Assembly (NCBI GenBank): GCA_008015595.1 | Contig: SSFW01000152.1 | Span: 1 to 44,252, forward strand | Origin: Nitrosomonas sp. | GTDB taxonomy: Bacteria > Pseudomonadota > Gammaproteobacteria > Burkholderiales > Nitrosomonadaceae | Reading direction: 5' to 3' | Length of the DNA: 44,252 nt | The notes under the pieces: model-generated | What the model saw: the letters and a program-made list of their open reading frames with translations, nothing else | Told to the model about the DNA's origin: nothing | Database searches by the model: none | Position numbers and translations under genes: made by a program | In this document: positions 34,970 to 43,342 of the stretch, piece by piece | Position numbering within the stretch: position 1 is the first letter of the stretch | Layout: every line of letters begins with the position of its first letter

Positions 34970-36060
34970 TAAGAAAGCCGCTCCTCTAGCACTTTTACAA
35001 TGCGCTCCGCTGCATGGCCGTCTCCATAGGGTGAGATTCCTTTTCTCATCGCGAAATAAGCTAATTCATCATCCAACAGACGCTGTGTTTCGCTTAATAT
35101 TCTATCGTAATCATGACCTACAAGTTTTGCAACACCTTGAGTTACTGCTTCAGGGCGCTCCGTTTCATTGCGAAGAACGAGAACGGGTTTGCTGAGTGCA
35201 GGTGCCTCTTCTTGTATTCCTCCTGAGTCGGTTAGGATCAAAAAAGAACGTTTCATCACTGCAACAAAATGTGCGTAATCAAGGGGAGCACATAAATGAA
35301 CATTTTTCTGGCTCGCGAGCAATTCATTTACGGTTTCAGTTACGTTAGGATTGGGGTGCACTGGATAGAGAAATTCAACACCAGGGTTGTTCTGGGCCAA
35401 AGATTTAATAGCTTGGCAGATAGATCGGAGTGGCTCACCAAAATTTTCACGACGATGCGCGGTAATGAGAACGAGTCGTTTATCCGGATCAAGGTTAATA
35501 GGTAATGCGAGATTCTGATCAGCAAGCGATAATAAGGCGTCAATAACGGTATTTCCGGTAATAAAAATATTATTATCCGAGATACCATCACGCATTAGAT
35601 TTAGGCGAGACTCTGCAGTCGGCGCAAAGTGCCAGCGCGCTAATTTCCCAGTAATAACACGGTTTGCTTCCTCAGGGAAAGGATTATCCATGTCCCAGGT
35701 TCTCAATCCTGCTTCAACGTGGCCAATCGGGATATGATGATAAAAGCAGGCTAAGGTAACAGCCATTACAGTAGTAGTATCTCCCTGAACTAACACTGCA
35801 TCTGGTTTTTCTGACGCTAATACTTCTTCTGCACTGAGCAAAAGCCGTGCAGTCAATGGTGCAAGTGACTGATTGGGCCGCATTATATTAAAATCGATGT
35901 CAGGCACAATGCAAAATAAGTCGAGTACTTGATCGAGTAAGTTTCGATGTTGGGCTGTAGCGAGAACGCGAACTTGAAATGATTTTTTCCTTAACTCAAG
36001 AATGACAGGCGCCATTTTGATTGCTTCGGGACGGGTGCCAATTACACAGAGAATCTTCAT
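34969..36060 (-). CDS. wecB: UDP-N-acetylglucosamine 2-epimerase WecB
   Basis: Makes UDP-ManNAc from UDP-GlcNAc for surface polysaccharides. The 363-residue product begins VIGTRPEAIKMAPVI and contains VQGDTTTVMA, HVEAGLRTWDMDNPFPEEANRV, ITAHRRENFGEP and DSGGIQEEAPAL, all diagnostic for hydrolysing or non-hydrolysing 2-epimerases; the length fits the bacterial non-hydrolysing form. No wecC dehydrogenase is nearby, so ManNAc itself may be the product used. It is coupled to the downstream GT. Upstream are the IS3 remnant and about 150 bp of unassigned DNA that should hold the promoter. Confidence 0.93.
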   Translation of the reverse strand: MKILCVIGTRPEAIKMAPVILELRKKSFQVRVLATAQHRNLLDQVLDLFCIVPDIDFNIMRPNQSLAPLTARLLLSAEEVLASEKPDAVLVQGDTTTVMAVTLACFYHHIPIGHVEAGLRTWDMDNPFPEEANRVITGKLARWHFAPTAESRLNLMRDGISDNNIFITGNTVIDALLSLADQNLALPINLDPDKRLVLITAHRRENFGEPLRSICQAIKSLAQNNPGVEFLYPVHPNPNVTETVNELLASQKNVHLCAPLDYAHFVAVMKRSFLILTDSGGIQEEAPALSKPVLVLRNETERPEAVTQGVAKLVGHDYDRILSETQRLLDDELAYFAMRKGISPYGDGHAAERIVKVLEERLS

Positions 36061-36213
36061 TTCACTTAAATATTTATCTAATCTGGATAAACTGCAGAAA
36101 ATCAGTATATTGATTTAATGGAGTTCGTGACAAATGCCAGTCATAATATATGCTATCAAAAACGGAGTCCATGAAGTTAAGCAGCAAGTAGATTTGATAG
36201 TATTCTGCTTAAA

Positions 36214-36394
36214 TTATGCTGGTGACGAATAGTCCAACCTTTTCTGTCTTGTCTCCCGGTTATGAAGGATCTCTATAATACTTTGGTAATCTCCAGAGTA
36301 TTTTTTGTCGTGTTTTGGGTTTTTCGCGATGCACCAGCTTGTTTTAAAGTATCCCCCAGAAGCCTTTCTTAGGCGCATTATCATGACAGTCACT
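36214..36394 (-). pseudogene. IS3-family transposase (OrfB) remnant, frameshifted
   Basis: Reading the minus strand from 36394, one frame gives SDCHDNAPKKGFWGIL then a stop, and another gives YQSIIEILHNRETRQKRL followed by DYSSPA and TAA (36214-36216). Together these match the C-terminal rve/DDE end of IS3 OrfB (C-x-D-N-A-P-x-E-S-F-F-x-x-L-K, then Y-I-E-x-F-Y-N-R-x-R-x-Q-x-x-L-x-Y-L-S-P-A). At least one frameshift and nonsense mutation occurred. This is a dead fragment between wecB and the fusion gene. Confidence 0.7.
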
Positions 36395-36463
36395 CTTTTG
36401 TGTTTTCTAGGATTTTTTGGAGAATCAAGACTATTTTAATAGCCAATTATGACATAGCATTTT

Positions 36464-38824
36464 TCATTTTGTATCTTTCAATTCCCGAAAAACCACCTCC
36501 ATTGCACGAGCTCGTTGACTCCAATCATTTTCTTCTGCTAAGGTCGCTAGTCGTGATTTAAAGGCAGCATTATCTTTTACCAATAATGCATGATCTATAG
36601 CCAAACTAAGAGTTTCGGTAGAGTCACCTCTGAAAACTTCGTCAAAAACTATACACTCTTGCATTTCACTCGTGACAACTACGGGCTTCTCTAATGCAAA
36701 ATACTCAAATAATTTTAATGGTGAAGTCGTTCTTGCAATTTCGCTGGGCGCAAACGGAATAAAACAAACATCAAAATTAACCGCATGTGCTGGTAGAATT
36801 TTGTAATCAATTGCTCCCATACACAATAAATTACCCACATTCTTGGGTAATTTATCTGCGCCACCATAATAGTCGGGACCAATGAAAATAAAGCCAATAT
36901 CTTGACGCTTCTGAATTAGCTCATTTATTACGTCGTACCATAGCCAAGGGGCTAATGCACCAAAGTAGCCAACAATTTTGCTGTATTTTGCTCTGAAAGT
37001 TATTAAATTTTCAGGCAGCACAGTTGTAAAATGTTTTTTATCCCTGTAATGTCTTATATCTACTCCATTCTGAACAAGTATAACTTTCTTAGCACCCACC
37101 ATGGAAATTGCTTCTGCTTCTAGTTTTTTTGCAGATGCAACGACATAGTCCGCACCTCCACCAAATGCAAAGTTTTTCAACTTAAGCAATTTTTTGATAT
37201 TGCCATCATCTCCGCTGATTTGTGGGTCAATGTGATCAATATATTCGTAGACAAGCACACCCCTTTTACCATTTTTAAGAATCAACTCCGGTGTGTTGGC
37301 ATATGCAGTCGAATACAGCGATCTTACTACGTTATCAATACTATCAACATCTGGGCAATTAGAAATCCAAACATTTTTTACAACTTCTCTGAAACCATTC
37401 ACATCATCACTTGCCCAGTTATTCGTCTTATAAATTACAAGATAACCGAGTCGCCCAAATGCAGCGGCAATGTGCTGAGGCCTTTGAAATAATGGCACGT
37501 TCCAGTCTATAGTTAGCTCCTGAACGAAGATTCCCTTATATTCATGGCGCTTGGAAAGAATTTGATCATTAAATTGTGGCCAACTCAAATCGTTCAGTTG
37601 TTTCTCTGTATTCGCAACAGCGGTGCTACTAGAAATTCTACGAAAGAACCGGATAAATTTATGCCTTGGCTTATGCAATGTGTTTCTTACAGATGCAGGG
37701 AGTCGCCAAAATATGAATTTTGCCAAATCATATGTAGCTTTTTGCGGATTCTGGAAAAATAATTTAGTAAACCGCAGTGGTCTCGTAATGCGCCACGAAC
37801 TTGAGTGTCGTAACGATATGTTCTCAGTAGTCAGAAAATTTATTTCAGACACTCGTTTCGTAAGCAGTGATTGCAAATTACTTTCTTTCTCTTTGGAACA
37901 ATTAAGTTCTTTATTCAGCAGCGAAATATTTTCTTCGTGAAGGTTAATAATGTGTTTTAACGCATTAATTTTTTCATTACTTTCATTCAACGACTTCTCA
38001 GTATTCTGTACTTTTTGATTTGACCTCAATATTTCATCATTCAACAATTTTTTCTCTTTCTCATGCAAATCAGCAACTGCTAGAATTTTCTGTTCCAACA
38101 AGAGTTTTTCCCGAGACTCGCGAGCTACCCAATCAACAGCATTAATTTCTATGTCAGCCAGCGTAGAACCTAGAGAATCAAACCAATCCGGGCGTAAGTA
38201 CACAAGAACTATTTGCTCGCCATGCCATTCGGTCCCACTGATATTCTGACAATCAATTACGCGAGACCAGAAAAGTCGAAATCTATTATCTAAAACTAAG
38301 GGGACATTTTCCTTTACGAAGGAAGAGAAATGTTCCGAAACTCGCTCTAATTCATTGAACGGTAATGCCAGAATAATGCCAGTACTGGCGCGCTTACTAA
38401 TTTTCTGCAAGGTATCAAATGGATCATGAAAGTGCTCTAAGGTATTTGATGAAAAAATAAAATCAAATGACTCGCTATTTGAACTAATGTTTGAACAAAG
38501 CCAGTCTTCGTTTATAAATCGTAACGACTGATATCGCTGAGATGCTTGTTCAATGGCAACCATTGAAAAATCTACACCCGTAACTTGTCCTGCAGGCAAA
38601 TAATTAAGCCATACGTTTGTGCCATCTCCTTGTGCACAACCCCAATCGGCAATTGTCAACGCTTTAGATCGCATTGAATTGATTAACCAGCGTGGTAAAT
38701 TGTTAATTGCAATCTGCGCGAAGAAACGCGATTGTTGCGGCCCCTTATTAAGCTCCCAATCCCCTTTAAACCGAAAGTCCCAATAATCTTCTGAATTGAT
38801 ATCTGTGCTTTGATTCATTTGCAA
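36464..38824 (-). CDS. Methyltransferase-coiled coil-glycosyltransferase fusion
   Basis: A 786-residue protein with three modules. Residues 10-215 form a class I SAM methyltransferase (IADWGCAQGDG at 58-68, then VTGVDFS at 81-87, FSSNTLEHFHDPFDTLQKI at 124-142). Residues about 234-340 are a long charged coiled coil (EKEKKLLNDEILRSNQKVQN and so on). After a SWRITRPLR linker (343-351) comes a GT-B-like glycosyltransferase (about 425-786) with NVPLFQRPQHIAAAFGRLGY, VQNGVDIRHYR, GYFGALAPWLWYD, IFIGPDYYGG and KLFEYFALEKPVVVTS. It lies 218 bp downstream of wzt in the same direction. The methyltransferase could cap a chain and the coiled coil act as a ruler. Base composition is AT-rich compared with the neighbours. 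Confidence 0.85.
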   Translation of the reverse strand: MQMNQSTDINSEDYWDFRFKGDWELNKGPQQSRFFAQIAINNLPRWLINSMRSKALTIADWGCAQGDGTNVWLNYLPAGQVTGVDFSMVAIEQASQRYQSLRFINEDWLCSNISSNSESFDFIFSSNTLEHFHDPFDTLQKISKRASTGIILALPFNELERVSEHFSSFVKENVPLVLDNRFRLFWSRVIDCQNISGTEWHGEQIVLVYLRPDWFDSLGSTLADIEINAVDWVARESREKLLLEQKILAVADLHEKEKKLLNDEILRSNQKVQNTEKSLNESNEKINALKHIINLHEENISLLNKELNCSKEKESNLQSLLTKRVSEINFLTTENISLRHSSSWRITRPLRFTKLFFQNPQKATYDLAKFIFWRLPASVRNTLHKPRHKFIRFFRRISSSTAVANTEKQLNDLSWPQFNDQILSKRHEYKGIFVQELTIDWNVPLFQRPQHIAAAFGRLGYLVIYKTNNWASDDVNGFREVVKNVWISNCPDVDSIDNVVRSLYSTAYANTPELILKNGKRGVLVYEYIDHIDPQISGDDGNIKKLLKLKNFAFGGGADYVVASAKKLEAEAISMVGAKKVILVQNGVDIRHYRDKKHFTTVLPENLITFRAKYSKIVGYFGALAPWLWYDVINELIQKRQDIGFIFIGPDYYGGADKLPKNVGNLLCMGAIDYKILPAHAVNFDVCFIPFAPSEIARTTSPLKLFEYFALEKPVVVTSEMQECIVFDEVFRGDSTETLSLAIDHALLVKDNAAFKSRLATLAEENDWSQRARAMEVVFRELKDTK

Positions 38825-38981
38825 ACTTCAATTTGTTGATGAATTTCTGGCCGGAATACGCTAAAAATGTTATCTGTGAATAAGTCGACCAGGATGAATT
38901 GGTTTTTGCTTACTATGCTAGCAACAAATAGAGTTTTCCGAGTTTGTAGCAAATAAATTGACCACTTTAGAATAAACATAT

Positions 38982-39019
38982 AATGAATAAGCTCACTAAA
39001 ATTAGTGAGCTTATTCATT
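38982..39019. repeat. Long perfect palindrome downstream of wzt
   Basis: A 38-bp inverted repeat with 18-bp perfect arms and a 2-nt centre. The left arm starts aatgaataagctcact at 38982, and the right arm ends agcttattcatt at 39019. It is 23 bp past the wzt stop (39043) and 157 bp before the fusion gene start. No T-run follows on either strand, so it is not a classical terminator, though it could still block or process the transcript. Confidence 0.7.
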
Positions 39020-39042
39020 GATTCCACGTTTTGTATTTCTCA

Positions 39043-40410
39043 CTATAGTAAAATTGTTTGCTCAATAGTAGGCTGGAAAAGTCCAAAAAATCGCTCTTTC
39101 GACAGCGATGCAAAGTAATGAGCACCTTCGAAATATTCATAATAATGAATATCACGGTACTGCCGATTTTCTACTGCTGCTACCAGTAGGTATTTTCCGG
39201 TCACTAAGGGATTCGTTAATTTAAATGAAATACTGAATCGTTCATCTTCAGGTAAGCGTTTTAATTCAAAATCATGAGTCGTCGAAACGATTAAATCGGT
39301 CCCTTTTAAATCTTTAATCGAAAATGCAATGCTTAAGTGATCCCGAGAAATTTCGGGTGGAATACGCAGATCGATGAAAATTTCAATAGGCGCACCCCAG
39401 TGGAGCGTATTTTTTCTGACACCATGACTATCCCGTACAGATGCAGAAAGGATAATACCTTTATAAGATCCCCAGTGGGTGATAGGTTTTGAATCGAGTG
39501 TAATCTCGGGTCGTGAATCTGGCGGTGATATTTGTCCATTTCCGGTTATTTCACCTTGCAAGGAAGAGTCAGCCTGATTTTCGATAGGCAGTTCTGATAG
39601 TTTTGTAGATTTAGTTTTATGGCGAGCGATATTTTTATGCGTTAAATTGGATGCTTCGATGGAAGGTTGATCATTGTTAAACATATAGGCCATATAGCGC
39701 CCCGTTACTGGGAAAACATCGCCATCTTCTACGAGATACCCTTGATCAAGCCACAGGGTGCGACTGCATAGCGTCCGAACGGAAGATATGTCGTGGCTCA
39801 CAAAAAGTACGGTTGTTCCTTTACTCATAATATCTTTAATACGGCGCATGCATTTTGCTACAAAACGTGCGTCACCGACTGCGAGCGCTTCGTCAACAAT
39901 GAGAATTTCTGGATCAACATGAATCGCGATTGAGAAAGCTAATCGTGCCTGCATTCCGCTGGAGTAGGTTTTAATGGGTTGATCAAAAAAGTCTCCGAGC
40001 TCAGAGAATGCACGGATTTTTTCCATTTGTTCTGCGATTGCATCCCTAGAGAAACCTATAATGGCGGCATTGAGCAGTACGTTCTCACGGCCGGTAAATT
40101 CAGTATTGAAGCCTGCGCCGAGTTCAAGAATGGCTGATACACGCCCAATCACATTGACTGTGCCGATCGTTGGAGAGAGTGTTCCTGCAATGATTTGCAG
40201 TAAAGTTGATTTTCCACTGCCATTGGTTCCAATTACTCCGATGATCTCTCCTTTAGAGATTGTGAAGGATATATCACGTAATGCCCAGAATTCTCTAAAG
40301 AATTTTTTTTTACTCGCGCCAAACATTTGTAACAATCTATCTCTAGGTTTATCGTAAATGTGAAAACATTTACCTAACCCATCAGTTTGTAAAGCAATTT
40401 CAGAGGACAT
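39043..40410 (-). CDS. wzt: ABC transporter ATPase Wzt with C-terminal extension (polysaccharide export)
   Basis: The 455-residue ATPase energises export of undecaprenyl-linked polysaccharide. Walker A GTNGSGKST at 61-69, signature YSSGMQARLAF, and Walker B ILIVDEALAVGDARF show the Wzt type. Beyond about residue 245 is a long extension, with a polar linker and then a beta-rich domain (YKGIILSASVRDSHG...LHWGAPIEIFIDLRI). It fits the Wzt C-terminal carbohydrate-binding domain that recognises the chain end in O9a-type systems. The frame opens at 40452, but ATG 40410 with AAAGG 8 nt before it gives a start that overlaps the wzm stop by 11 bp. Confidence 0.9.
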   Translation of the reverse strand: MSSEIALQTDGLGKCFHIYDKPRDRLLQMFGASKKKFFREFWALRDISFTISKGEIIGVIGTNGSGKSTLLQIIAGTLSPTIGTVNVIGRVSAILELGAGFNTEFTGRENVLLNAAIIGFSRDAIAEQMEKIRAFSELGDFFDQPIKTYSSGMQARLAFSIAIHVDPEILIVDEALAVGDARFVAKCMRRIKDIMSKGTTVLFVSHDISSVRTLCSRTLWLDQGYLVEDGDVFPVTGRYMAYMFNNDQPSIEASNLTHKNIARHKTKSTKLSELPIENQADSSLQGEITGNGQISPPDSRPEITLDSKPITHWGSYKGIILSASVRDSHGVRKNTLHWGAPIEIFIDLRIPPEISRDHLSIAFSIKDLKGTDLIVSTTHDFELKRLPEDERFSISFKLTNPLVTGKYLLVAAVENRQYRDIHYYEYFEGAHYFASLSKERFFGLFQPTIEQTILL

Positions 40411-41227
40411 CGGCAAAACCTTTACGCGTTTTTTGGAACCAGGCGAAGCCAAGCCAAGCGGTAACGATTGAGAATAATGAGTAAATAATCCAAGCGCTCC
40501 AATTAAGTTCTTTACCCCAAATCATTATTTCACGTGCCTGTTCAACGATAAAGGTTAGCGGGCTAACTTGAATGAAGTAATGATATTCCTCGGGTAAAGC
40601 AGAAATTGGATAGAAAATGGGTGAGAGAAACAGTAATGCGGTTGTTAAAATTCCAATGATTTGAGTGACATCCCGTAAATAAACACCGAGCGATGCTAGG
40701 AGCCAGGTTAATCCTAGAATCATCAGAAAGAATGGGAACAACAAGACTGGTAACAATCCTATCGTGCTGGGGGGAACTCCAATAAAAATCAAGTAAAAAC
40801 ATAACCAAACGAACAGGCTGATAATAAGATGAAACGTTGCTGAGCCTATCGCGACAATAGGTAGTATTTCTAAGGGAAATACTACTTTTTTAACGTAATT
40901 AACATTGCCAAGCACAAGACCGGGGGCTCTGTTGATACATTCTGCAAATAGGTTGTACATCATTAGCCCAGCAAAAAGAACTAAAGCAAATTCGGTCTTG
41001 GAGTCAGTGCCCCCGATCCAGCGTGCTTTAAATACGATACTGAAAACAAATGTGTAAACGATTAGCATGAGTACGGGATTAAAGAATGACCACAATATTC
41101 CCATAATCGAGCCTCGATAGCGTCCAATGATCTCACGTTTTATTAGATTAAAAATAAGACTTCCGTGAGCCTTTAGTGATTTCAGTAAATAAAAGGGGGA
41201 AGTGGGCGGCGCTACGTGTGGATTCAA
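40400..41227 (-). CDS. wzm: ABC transporter permease Wzm (polysaccharide export)
   Basis: A 275-residue ABC-2 permease with six membrane helices, pairing with Wzt. Hallmarks are IKREIIGRYRGSIMGILWSF near the N-terminus, PLEILPIVAIGSA, LASLGVYLRDVTQI and FLSPIFYP, all typical of O-antigen or teichoic-acid exporters. The start appears to be TTG 41227 (41225-41227 on the plus strand): a TAA lies two codons upstream and no suitable ATG follows near the beginning. There is no obvious SD. It is the first gene of the minus-strand export operon, so its promoter is in the divergent region before xth. Confidence 0.9.
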   Translation of the reverse strand: MNPHVAPPTSPFYLLKSLKAHGSLIFNLIKREIIGRYRGSIMGILWSFFNPVLMLIVYTFVFSIVFKARWIGGTDSKTEFALVLFAGLMMYNLFAECINRAPGLVLGNVNYVKKVVFPLEILPIVAIGSATFHLIISLFVWLCFYLIFIGVPPSTIGLLPVLLFPFFLMILGLTWLLASLGVYLRDVTQIIGILTTALLFLSPIFYPISALPEEYHYFIQVSPLTFIVEQAREIMIWGKELNWSAWIIYSLFSIVTAWLGFAWFQKTRKGFADVL

Positions 41228-41372
41228 TTTTTAGAAAGTTAAATGTATGCGAATACTCAATAGGCTAAAATGCACTATTGTTATTACGGGTTGAGTTAAT
41301 GGCAAACACGATTTTTTTGAGTTCAAACTGGTCAAGGCATTTATGTAATGGTAGCATGCCCGCTTCTATCCC

Positions 41373-41393
41373 AGCAATTCGAATGGAATTGCT
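41373..41393. promoter_or_regulatory. Inverted repeat between wzm and xth
   Basis: Perfect 8-bp arms agcaattc (41373-41380) and gaattgct (41386-41393) around gaatg, within the 233-bp divergent region between wzm and xth. No T-run follows on either side. It could be an operator or a leader hairpin for the export operon. No ops/JUMPstart sequence was found near it. Confidence 0.35.
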
Positions 41394-41460
41394 ACTAAAA
41401 TGGAACGAGTTGCAAGACCACCAAATTTTAAAATAAAGCACATAACCTATTTTTTTCAGG

Positions 41461-42231
41461 ATGAAAATTGGTACCTGGAACGTTAATTCATTAAAAGTTC
41501 GCCTACCTCAGGTTATTCAATGGCTAGAGGTTAATCAACCTGATGTTTTATGTTTGCAAGAAACCAAATTACAAGATAGTTTCTTTCCGCTGACAGAATT
41601 ATCTGCCAGTGGGTATTCATCAATTTATGTCGGCCAGAAAACCTATAATGGGGTGGCATTGCTTAGTAAGCAACCGGGTTGTGATGTCATTACAACGATT
41701 CCAAATTTTGAGGATGATCAAAAGCGAGTTGTTGCAGCGACTTATGGTGATATTCGGGTCATTTGTATTTATGTCCCCAATGGTGAAAGTGTCGATTCAG
41801 AGAAATTTCAATATAAGTTAAATTGGTTATCAGCGCTTAATCGCTGGTTGCAGGAGGAATTGGCACAATTTCCAAAATTGGTTTTACTCGGAGATTTCAA
41901 TATTGCACCTGCAGATAGCGATGTACATAATCCTGAGCTATGGAAAGATCAAGTATTATGCAGCTCTCCTGAAAGGGATGCTTTTCAGAATCTTTTAAAT
42001 CTCGGTTTATACGATAGTTTTCGATTGTTTGAACAACCTGGGAAATCTTATACGTGGTGGGATTATCGGATGCTTGCGTTTAGACTAAATAAAGGGTTAA
42101 GAATCGATCATATCTTGTTAAGTAAAGCGTTGACTGAAAGTTGCGAATCCTGCGTCATTGATAAAACACCCAGGAAATTAGAAAGACCTTCTGATCACAC
42201 GCCGGTAGTTGTGACGCTAAAAATTGGTTAA
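41461..42231 (+). CDS. xth: Exodeoxyribonuclease III
   Basis: An AP endonuclease and 3'-exonuclease of base-excision repair. The 256-residue product shows the exonuclease III fold and conserved motifs: WNVNSLKVRLPQ (N-terminus), LQETKLQD with metal-binding E34, ICIYVPNGE, LLGDFNIAPADSDVHNP (N and D of the active site), YTWWDYR, LRIDHILLS and the final PSDHTPVVV catalytic histidine. Length and order are normal. A weak CAGG precedes the ATG. It diverges from the export operon. Confidence 0.95.
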   Translation: MKIGTWNVNSLKVRLPQVIQWLEVNQPDVLCLQETKLQDSFFPLTELSASGYSSIYVGQKTYNGVALLSKQPGCDVITTIPNFEDDQKRVVAATYGDIRVICIYVPNGESVDSEKFQYKLNWLSALNRWLQEELAQFPKLVLLGDFNIAPADSDVHNPELWKDQVLCSSPERDAFQNLLNLGLYDSFRLFEQPGKSYTWWDYRMLAFRLNKGLRIDHILLSKALTESCESCVIDKTPRKLERPSDHTPVVVTLKIG

Positions 42232-42286
42232 ATTCAAATGTAGTTTTTCTGAACGATTACTCAGAAGTACCCAGCCACTAGTCAGG

Positions 42287-42736
42287 CTAATAATCAGCAC
42301 CAATCTTATAGAGTTCTAGCTCAAGCCGATCGATATCATCATCATATAATTCCATATCATCAATAATAAGCTGTAATTGTTCTTCAGGGCTGAGTTCAAC
42401 CTCATCAGTTTGATTTGCACTTATCTCGGTGGGCTGCATTACCTTTTCTGATTTAGCGGATTGGATACCCCCCGATTGGTGCGTACCAATTTGTCCTGTT
42501 TCATTATGTTGCAACGAGTCATCTGCTTCCATTTGGGCTATTGAAGGTAATGCCTTAGATAGCCTTTGGGAAGCAGGTAAAACAGTCAGCGCTGGTAATT
42601 CTGCTTGCTCTGCCCCCTTCAGGTGATGATCGGAGTAAATTGTTTCGCCCCTATCACCGAAGTGTTTATAGATGCTTGGCTCAGCAAAGCAAATACTGTG
42701 AGCAACTAAGATTGCAAATAACAAGACTGTTTTCAT
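42287..42736 (-). CDS. Exported DUF4124 protein
   Basis: A 149-residue secreted protein with signal peptide (1-18, ending CFA) and an N-terminal DUF4124 domain (IYKHFGDRGETIYSDHHLKGAEQ). The linker is low-complexity polar (about 55-110), and the end forms an acidic helix (ELSPEEQLQLIIDDMELYDDDIDRLELE). DUF4124 proteins are common in betaproteobacteria and unknown in function. It lies 18 bp downstream of a second DUF4124 gene and in line with glnA, an arrangement seen often in this class. Coexpression with glnA is plausible but not shown. Confidence 0.8.
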   Translation of the reverse strand: MKTVLLFAILVAHSICFAEPSIYKHFGDRGETIYSDHHLKGAEQAELPALTVLPASQRLSKALPSIAQMEADDSLQHNETGQIGTHQSGGIQSAKSEKVMQPTEISANQTDEVELSPEEQLQLIIDDMELYDDDIDRLELELYKIGADY

Positions 42737-42754
42737 CGTACTCGGGTATAAATA

Positions 42755-43213
42755 TCAAAGGCTATTTAGCTCTTTGCGCAAGGCGATAATGTTTCTTTCG
42801 TGCACTGAAGCTAAATTCAAAAGTGTATTGATATTATCATTTTCAAAATCATTGATGGCAGCAGACACAGGTTGCGAACTTTCCGATTGAATTTCTTTCA
42901 TTTTTATTGAAATCAACCTTAGCGAGTTAATGATGCCTACCAGTAACTCTGTTTCGATAGCCAGTTCATTTTCCAAAATCTGACGGCGATCAAAGTCACG
43001 TTTCTTTTGTTGATGGTTGTCTATCTTAGGATAAATCCGACCACTTGATAGGGACGCATGCGTTGCTTTTGCGTAATTTTTCCCCTGGGCGTTGGCGTAA
43101 GTTACACGTCCTTTATTGTCCACTGTTTTATGGATATTGGATGACGCACTCACTCGGGCCGTGATGGTAAATATCGCTAAGAGAATTAGCGTAATTGAGA
43201 TAATTTGTTTCAT
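42755..43213 (-). CDS. Exported DUF4124-like protein, second of pair
   Basis: A 152-residue secreted protein starting MKQIISIT at 43213, where GGAGG lies 7 nt upstream (a much better start than the one at 43309). A signal peptide (about 1-22, ending VSA) precedes a short DUF4124-like domain (IHKTVDNKGRVTYANAQGK). A helical region follows, ending NDFENDNINTLLNLASVHERNIIALRKELNSL. It shows no enzymatic motif. It stands 130 bp after the glnA stop, with the AT-rich 43214-43342 between. Confidence 0.75.
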   Translation of the reverse strand: MKQIISITLILLAIFTITARVSASSNIHKTVDNKGRVTYANAQGKNYAKATHASLSSGRIYPKIDNHQQKKRDFDRRQILENELAIETELLVGIINSLRLISIKMKEIQSESSQPVSAAINDFENDNINTLLNLASVHERNIIALRKELNSL

Positions 43214-43342
43214 GAATACCTCCATAATTGAAATAGCTAACAGCGAGAAAAATATCAAGTGGCGTATCTTGATATTTCCTCTATTTTCAATCAAAAAGAA
43301 CTCAAGCAAACAAACAATAAACGCTTTAAATCAACCCTTTAT

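Noticed and set aside
37623-37940. 105-residue antisense frame within the 786-residue fusion gene
   Set aside because: Overlaps the coiled-coil and linker codons; the sense product has clear domains, so this is a shadow.
41228-41460. ops/JUMPstart element before the export operon
   Set aside because: I looked for GGCGGTAG on the minus strand and found no match; only a short inverted repeat is present.
42250-42275. Hairpin ttctga ... tcagaa between xth and the DUF4124 gene
   Set aside because: Six-base stem with no T-run on either strand; too weak to call.
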